Source: Vulcanimicrobiota bacterium
Lineage (GTDB): Bacteria > Vulcanimicrobiota > Vulcanimicrobiia > Vulcanimicrobiales > Vulcanimicrobiaceae
Direction: 5' to 3'
Length of the DNA stretch: 64,000 nt
NCBI GenBank assembly: GCA_003168375.1
Contig: PMSI01000004.1
Coordinates: forward strand, 62,001-126,000
In this document: positions 59,098 through 64,000 of the stretch, piece after piece
Position numbering within the stretch: the first letter of the stretch is position 1
Layout: every line of letters begins with the position of its first letter
The notes under the pieces: model-generated
The model's database searches: none
What the model saw: the letters and a program-made list of their open reading frames with translations, nothing else
What the model was told of the DNA's origin: nothing
Program-made: the position numbers and the translations under genes

Positions 59098-59594
59098 ACG
59101 CCGCAGCGGTCGTCCTCATCCTCGTGACCTGCACAGCGGCGCTCCTCGATGTGCGGACGCGGCGAATCCCGAACGCGCTGACGGGCATTGCGGCGCTCGC
59201 CGCGCTCGCAGTGCACGTGCCGGGCGGACCGTACGCGGTTCTCCTCTCGCTCGCCGCCATGACCGCGGCCTTTCTCATCGCGTCGCTCGCGTTCACCGCC
59301 GGCTGGTTCGGCGGCGGCGACGTCAAGCTCATCGCCGTGTGCTGCGGGTTGGCCGGCACACCGGGCGCCGTCGCGCTCGTGCTCTACGTTCTCGCCGCCG
59401 GCGCGGTCCTGGCCGTCGTCTCCGCGCTCGCGCGCGGCCGACTGATCGCACTGCTGCGCAGCACCGCAGCAGTCGCAGCCCACGGCGCACCTGCCGCCCA
59501 GGCGGCGAGCCTGCCGTACGCGCTCGCGATCGCCGGCGGCAGCATCACGTACGTCGCGTCTTCCATCATCCCGGTCCTGAGGTTGCCCCTATGA
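59094..59594 (+). CDS. cpaA: Prepilin peptidase CpaA/TadV
   Basis: A 166-residue aspartic prepilin peptidase. The catalytic aspartates are Asp19 (LLDVRTRRIPN) and the Asp in GWFGGGDVKL near 75. Six hydrophobic segments. It lacks the N-methylating domain of type IV prepilin peptidases, as usual for TadV. Overlaps the second pilin and cpaB. Confidence 0.94.
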   Translation: MNAAAVVLILVTCTAALLDVRTRRIPNALTGIAALAALAVHVPGGPYAVLLSLAAMTAAFLIASLAFTAGWFGGGDVKLIAVCCGLAGTPGAVALVLYVLAAGAVLAVVSALARGRLIALLRSTAAVAAHGAPAAQAASLPYALAIAGGSITYVASSIIPVLRLPL

Positions 59595-60448
59595 AGAACG
59601 CTCGTCGCATCCCGCTCATCGTCGGCTTGCTGCTGGCGCTCGGAACCGGTGTGCTGCTGCTGAACTACCTCGGCTCGCTGCGCGCCTCCGCCGCCGCGGT
59701 CGAGATGAAACGCGTCTACGTCGCCTCGCGCGACGTACCGGCGCGGGCCCTTCTGTCGAGCGGTTTTCTGACCGCCGCAATCAAACCCGCGACCGAGGTC
59801 GACGCAGACGCCGTCACCGATACCAAGCAGATCGCGGGAAAGTACTCGCTGATCACGATACCGGCCGGCAGCGTCGTGACGCTCTCGAAGATCGGCGAGG
59901 GCGGCGCGAACGCGCTTCCGGCGCGGCTTCCGATCGGGATGCGCGCGGTGAGCATCTCGATCGACCGCGTCAAAGGCGTCTCGGGGCTGATCCAGCCCGG
60001 CGATCGCGTCGACGTCGTCGCCGTTCCGCCGCGCGTCGGCAGCGAAGTCCCGCAGGCAGCGGCGATCCTGCGCGGCGTGCTCGTGCTCGCGATGGGAAAC
60101 GCGATCGAGACGACCAGCGCGACGCCGGGTCCCGATAACCAGAATCTCACGACCGTGACGCTCGCGGTCACGCCGAAGCAAGTGAACCTACTGGCGTCGG
60201 CCGACATCAACACGACGCTGCGGCTCGCGCTGCGGCCCCCGAAAGAATCGATCCGCGCGTTCCCGGCCGAGCCGCTGAGACTCGGGGTCCCCGAACGGGC
60301 GCCGGCGCCCGCGCCCGTCTACGCTCCGACCCCGTTGCCGGCGCCGGCAGCGCAACCGGCCGTCGTCGCGGCCGCGAAACCCGCTGCGAGCCCGGCGTCG
60401 AACGCGGTGCCGGTGATCGAACTCGATCGCATCGACGGCCACCGATGA
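59591..60448 (+). CDS. cpaB: Flp pilus assembly protein CpaB/RcpC
   Basis: A 285-residue periplasmic protein. A single N-terminal membrane helix (IPLIVGLLLALGTGVLLLNYL), an SAF domain (KRVYVASRDVPARALLSSGFL near 40-60), GMRAVSISIDRVKGVSGLIQPGDRVDVVA near 115, and a Pro/Ala-rich C-terminal linker of about 50 residues. It sits between the inner membrane and the secretin. Its stop overlaps the start of the fused ATPase. Confidence 0.93.
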   Translation: MKNARRIPLIVGLLLALGTGVLLLNYLGSLRASAAAVEMKRVYVASRDVPARALLSSGFLTAAIKPATEVDADAVTDTKQIAGKYSLITIPAGSVVTLSKIGEGGANALPARLPIGMRAVSISIDRVKGVSGLIQPGDRVDVVAVPPRVGSEVPQAAAILRGVLVLAMGNAIETTSATPGPDNQNLTTVTLAVTPKQVNLLASADINTTLRLALRPPKESIRAFPAEPLRLGVPERAPAPAPVYAPTPLPAPAAQPAVVAAAKPAASPASNAVPVIELDRIDGHR

Positions 60449-62553
60449 GCCTGCGCGTTTTCGTCGTCGTCGGCGCAAAGGGCGGCGTCGGCGCGTCCTC
60501 GCTCGCGATGAAGCTGGTCGAGACGCTCCCCTCCGACGGCCCGCGTTACATCGTCGACGCCGATCTGGCCGGTCGCCGCGCGATGGCGGTCTGGTACGAG
60601 GTCGCGCAGGAGCTCGACCTCGGACGCGTCGCCGGATCCCCGGCGGTCGCGACCAAAGGGAAGCTCACGGTCGTCGAGCTGGCGCGCTCCTACGAAGACG
60701 GCTTTGTCGTCAGCGCCGACGCGGTCGCGGCGTTCGCCGCGAAGCTGCCCTCGAGCGGCTTGGTCGTCGTCGACGCTCCGCAGCCGTTCGCCGCGACGGT
60801 GCGCCCCTTCATGGTCAACGCGGCGCGGGTCGTCGTTCTCAGCGAGCCGACCCTGCTCGGCGTCGGTGCGGCCCAGTCGATGCTCGCCGCACTCGACCGC
60901 TTCGGGGTACCCAAGTCGCACGTCGCCTTCACGCTGTTCGACCTCCGCAACACCCCCGAACTGCACGCGCGGGAGATCCAGGACTCCCTGAAGATCCCGG
61001 TCGCCGGCGAGCTGCCGACGCCGCGCGATCGCCACTTCGGCCGTGCATTCGCGAAGCTCGCCGACACGCTGGCGGCCAGCCCCGATCCGGGTCCGCTGAC
61101 CACACTGCGTGCTTCGACCGCAAAGCCGATCGGCGACCGGCGCTTCGCGGCGCGCCCCGATCTTGACGCACCGGAGCCCCAAAGCTTTCCCGGCTCGTCG
61201 AGCAACGCGTCGATCTTCGCGGCACCGCCGCAGGGAGCCGATTTCAAAGCGAACGAGAAGCTCAAGACCGAGCTCCATGCGGCGATGCTTACCAAGATCG
61301 ACTTCATGGCGGCCGCGCGCGCGGATACCGACGAGAAAAAGCTGGCCGAATTGCGGCAGCAAGTCGACACGATCGCGAATGAATTCCTGGCCTCCCGCAG
61401 CGACGTCACCTCGGCCGAGCAGGCCTCGCACATTCGCCACGAAGTGATCGAAGAAGCGCTCGGGCTGGGGCCGCTCGAGAGTCTGCTCTGCGAATCCGAT
61501 ATCACCGAGATCATGGTGAACGGGCACGCCAACGTATACGTCGAGCGACGCGGCAATATCGAACAGACTGCGAAACAATTCGTCGATGACGGCCAGGTTC
61601 GGCTCGTGATCGAGCGCATCATCGCGCCGCTCGGCCGCCGGCTCGACGAGTCGAGCCCGATGGTCGACGCCCGGCTCCCCGACGGCTCACGCGTCAACGC
61701 GATCATCGCGCCGCTCGCGATCGACGGCCCGACGCTGACGATCCGCCGCTTCGGCACCAAACGCTTCGGAATCGACGACATGCTCGCGGTCGGCTCGATC
61801 ACGCCGCCCGTGCTCGACTTCCTACGCGCCGCCGTAGAGGCGCGGCTCAACATCGTCGTCAGCGGCGGAACGGGCTCCGGGAAGACCACGTTGCTCAACG
61901 CGCTCTCCACCTTCATCCCCCGGCGCGACCGCATCGTCACGATCGAGGACGCGGCCGAGCTGAAGCTCGTGCAGCCGCACGTCGTCCGCCTCGAGTCCCG
62001 GCCCCCGAATCTCGAGGGCAAGGGCGCGGTCCTGATCCGCGATCTGGTGCGCAACTCGCTGCGCATGCGGCCCGACCGCATCGTCGTCGGCGAGTGCCGT
62101 GGCGGCGAAGCGCTCGACATGCTCCAAGCGATGAACACCGGCCATGACGGTTCGCTCACCACGGTCCACGCCAACAGCGCGCGCGACGCACTCTCGCGCA
62201 TCGAGACGATGGTCCTCATGGCGGGCTTCGAGCTCCCGGTGCGCGCGATCCGCGAACAGATCGCCGGTGCGGTCGACATCATCGTGCAGGTTTCGCGTCT
62301 GCGCGACGGTTCGCGGCGCGTCGTCGGCGTGAGTGAGGTCGTCGGGATGGAAGGTGACGTCGTGACGATGCAGGAGTTGGTGCGGTACCGGCAGCGTGGC
62401 GTGGACGCCCAGGGCACCGTGATCGGCGACTTCGAGCCGTGCGGGGTGCAGCCGAACTGCCTCACCCGCTTCGAGGAACTCGGGATCCCATACGATTCCG
62501 TCACCTTCCAGGCGTCGCCGATCCAGCGCGCGGAGGCGGCATGGCTGAGGTAG
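60445..62553 (+). CDS. CpaE-CpaF fusion: MinD-like and secretion ATPase in one chain
   Basis: A 702-residue protein. Residues 1-215 are a CpaE/TadZ-type MinD-like ATPase with the deviant Walker A VVVGAKGGVGASSLAMK (Lys12) and SEPTLLGVGAAQSML. A linker of about 60 residues follows. Residues 275-690 are a CpaF/TadA secretion ATPase: N-terminal helices, ITEIMVNGHANVYVERRG near 353, Walker A SGGTGSGKTT (Lys480), Asp-box VTIEDAAEL, Walker B RPDRIVVGECRGGEALD, and the His-box GHDGSLTTVHANS. The usual receiver domain of CpaE is absent. In most Tad loci these are two separate genes. It powers pilus extension and places the machine. Confidence 0.94.
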   Translation: MSLRVFVVVGAKGGVGASSLAMKLVETLPSDGPRYIVDADLAGRRAMAVWYEVAQELDLGRVAGSPAVATKGKLTVVELARSYEDGFVVSADAVAAFAAKLPSSGLVVVDAPQPFAATVRPFMVNAARVVVLSEPTLLGVGAAQSMLAALDRFGVPKSHVAFTLFDLRNTPELHAREIQDSLKIPVAGELPTPRDRHFGRAFAKLADTLAASPDPGPLTTLRASTAKPIGDRRFAARPDLDAPEPQSFPGSSSNASIFAAPPQGADFKANEKLKTELHAAMLTKIDFMAAARADTDEKKLAELRQQVDTIANEFLASRSDVTSAEQASHIRHEVIEEALGLGPLESLLCESDITEIMVNGHANVYVERRGNIEQTAKQFVDDGQVRLVIERIIAPLGRRLDESSPMVDARLPDGSRVNAIIAPLAIDGPTLTIRRFGTKRFGIDDMLAVGSITPPVLDFLRAAVEARLNIVVSGGTGSGKTTLLNALSTFIPRRDRIVTIEDAAELKLVQPHVVRLESRPPNLEGKGAVLIRDLVRNSLRMRPDRIVVGECRGGEALDMLQAMNTGHDGSLTTVHANSARDALSRIETMVLMAGFELPVRAIREQIAGAVDIIVQVSRLRDGSRRVVGVSEVVGMEGDVVTMQELVRYRQRGVDAQGTVIGDFEPCGVQPNCLTRFEELGIPYDSVTFQASPIQRAEAAWLR

Positions 62554-63398
62554 CACCGATCGCGATCCTGTTCGGCGCCGTCGCGGCGATCGGGCTGCTG
62601 TTCAACTCGTTCTCGGCCCCGCTGTTCGTCCGAATCGGCAAACTCGGCGCGCACTTCGAGACCGGGCTGGAAGCCGCCGGAATGCGGATCGAGCCGCAGC
62701 ACTTCGCCTTCGTGCTGGCGGGCGTCTGGATCGCGATCTGGGTCGTGCTGCTGGTGGTGGTGCGCCCCGGGCCGCTGATCGGCGCGCTACTGCTCGTCGT
62801 GACAGCGGCGGCCGCGATCGGCGGCGGGCGCATGTACTTGAAGCACCGGTGCGCGAAGCGCATCTCGATGTTCACCGACCAGCTCGAAGGCTCGCTGCGC
62901 ACGCTGGCCGGCGGCGTTCGCGTCGGTTTGGGTATCCGCCAGGCGCTGGTGCTCACCAGCGAGCAGAGTCGCGAACCCGCGAAGTCGGAGTTCATGCGCG
63001 TCGTCGGCCTGAGCAATCTCGGCGTCAGCATCTTGGACGCGTTCGATCAGCTCGCGCTGCGCATGACGAACACCGAGACCGCCGTCCTCGCGCGCGTCGT
63101 GCGGGTGCAGGCTCAGACCGGCGGCGATCTCGGATCGGTCCTGGAAGGCCTGGCGGGTACGATCCGCGACCGCCGCCGACTGCGGCGCCGCGTCCGCGCC
63201 ATCACCGCGCAAGGACGTGCGACGGCATGGCTGCTGGGGTTGCTGCCGATCGGCGTCGGCGCGTTCGTCCTCACGCAGGACGAGCTGCGCGACTCCATGC
63301 TCCTGACGACGGTCGGCCACATCTTCTTGGCGCTCTCGCTCGGCCTCGACGCGCTCGCGATCTTCACCCTCACCCGCATCACCAGGATCGACGCGTGA
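62541..63398 (+). CDS. tadB: Tad pilus inner-membrane platform TadB
   Basis: A 285-residue T2SS-F-type membrane protein. It has two helices near 8-25 and 55-98, then the cytoplasmic F domain with QLEGSLRTLAGGVRVGLGIRQALVL and QTGGDLGSVLEGLAGTIRDRRRLRRRV, and two more helices at the end. The ATG at 62541 lies 13 bases before the ATPase gene ends. Confidence 0.93.
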   Translation: MAEVAPIAILFGAVAAIGLLFNSFSAPLFVRIGKLGAHFETGLEAAGMRIEPQHFAFVLAGVWIAIWVVLLVVVRPGPLIGALLLVVTAAAAIGGGRMYLKHRCAKRISMFTDQLEGSLRTLAGGVRVGLGIRQALVLTSEQSREPAKSEFMRVVGLSNLGVSILDAFDQLALRMTNTETAVLARVVRVQAQTGGDLGSVLEGLAGTIRDRRRLRRRVRAITAQGRATAWLLGLLPIGVGAFVLTQDELRDSMLLTTVGHIFLALSLGLDALAIFTLTRITRIDA

Positions 63399-64000
63399 TC
63401 GCGGTCTCGCCGTACGCCGTCGCCGGCTGCGGCATGATCTCTGCGTTCCTCATCGTGTTTTCGGCGTTTCCGGCGCGCAGCCCGATGGCGGCGCGGCTCA
63501 AGAAGCTCGAACGCATCAACGAGAAGTCGGTCCATCAGCGCATCAAGATGATCGACCACATCGTCACCAAAGAGCGTCACTCGCGCCTTCAACAGCAGCT
63601 GATCGAGGCCGGCTGGTACGGCGTCACGCCGGTCGCGATGGCGGTGCGCGGAATCGGCGCGCTCGGCATCGGCGTCGTCGTGTGCCTGATGGCGATGACG
63701 ATCTTCAGCGGCAGCATCTTGGGCGTCCTGGGCGGCGCCTTCGCCGCGCTCGTCGCGTGGCGCATCCCGAGCATCATGCTCTCTCGCGCCGTCAAGGCGC
63801 GCAAGGCCAGCATCCGCCGCGATCTGCCCGACTTTCTCGACTTTCTCGCCAGCACCGTGCAAGCCGGGCTCGCGCTCAACGCCGCGCTCGTCCAGGCAAC
63901 GGACACGTCGCACGGCCCCCTGCGCGCCGAGCTCACCTCGATGCTCGCCGAGATCCGGCTCGGCCGGCCGCGCGCGGACGCGTTCAACGCGCTCGCCGAC
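63395..64000 (+). CDS. tadC: Tad pilus inner-membrane platform TadC (partial)
   Basis: The first 202 residues of a T2SS-F-type protein; it runs off the right edge. Two helices near 5-22 and 85-125, then RRDLPDFLDFLASTVQAGLALNAALVQATDTS, the F-domain start. GTG at 63395 overlaps the tadB stop (GTGA). With TadB it forms the membrane base on which the fused ATPase acts. Confidence 0.92.
   Translation, partial: MIAVSPYAVAGCGMISAFLIVFSAFPARSPMAARLKKLERINEKSVHQRIKMIDHIVTKERHSRLQQQLIEAGWYGVTPVAMAVRGIGALGIGVVVCLMAMTIFSGSILGVLGGAFAALVAWRIPSIMLSRAVKARKASIRRDLPDFLDFLASTVQAGLALNAALVQATDTSHGPLRAELTSMLAEIRLGRPRADAFNALAD

Noticed and set aside
60690-62702. A 670-codon open frame antisense to the CpaE-CpaF gene
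   Set aside because: Ser/Arg-rich translation without domains; the plus-strand frame carries two complete ATPase domains.

Overview
The window is one contiguous, very GC-rich bacterial chromosome segment. It carries about 73 protein genes or gene fragments and two tRNA genes, packed into long co-directional runs with many 4-base stop/start overlaps. Start codons are often GTG and sometimes TTG. I see no transposase, integrase, prophage or CRISPR array. The gene content (HrcA/CIRCE heat-shock control, AccA/AccD, a tight-adherence pilus locus, class I archaeal-type aldolase, a split Tdh/Kbl pair, many secreted proteins without known family) fits a poorly sampled soil or terrestrial phylum. Candidatus Eremiobacterota/Vulcanimicrobiota is my tentative guess, made from general character only, since no rRNA is present.

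Left part (1-26500): an unknown protein with an HHIIP motif; a tRNA-Leu(UAA) gene interrupted by a 265-nt group I intron whose 5' exon overlaps the end of a Ppx/GppA gene; a HAD phosphatase; a minus-strand run from a ribbon-helix-helix regulator through a dolichol-phosphate-mannose-type glycosyltransferase, accD, accA, a FtsB-like protein and an S1-like protein, followed by an RpiR regulator and a methyltransferase. Then come two oxidoreductases, an MFS exporter, a Q/N-rich secreted protein, RsmE, an isochorismatase-like hydrolase, hrcA-dnaJ behind a CIRCE-like operator, acs, an S1/P1 nuclease, a DtxR-rhomboid-DinG operon and an adenosine deaminase.

Middle part (26500-38900): initiator tRNA with a clear terminator; an epimerase / radical SAM / glycosyltransferase operon divergent from a short UDP-glucose dehydrogenase-like gene, with a large inverted repeat between them; several secreted proteins; threonine degradation (tdh, kbl) split by an opposite-strand lipoprotein gene; an ECF sigma / anti-sigma pair behind a secreted protein.

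Phosphate region (38900-46300): ppx remnant, phoB, phoR, pstS, pstC, pstA and two pstB genes on one strand. Pho-type direct repeats precede pstS and an intercistronic hairpin follows it. The ppx gene has lost its middle, and phoR has no ordinary start codon upstream of its transmembrane and PAS regions.

Right part (46300-64000): a hydroxyacid dehydrogenase, a UbiA prenyltransferase flanked by inverted copies of an 18-bp repeat, aldolase, a NifU-like protein, and then a divergent Tad/Flp pilus locus. The minus arm encodes secretin, TadG, two TadE-like proteins and, in the same overlapping operon, four membrane glycan enzymes. The plus arm encodes two Flp-like pilins, prepilin peptidase, CpaB, a CpaE-CpaF fusion ATPase, TadB and TadC, which runs off the window.
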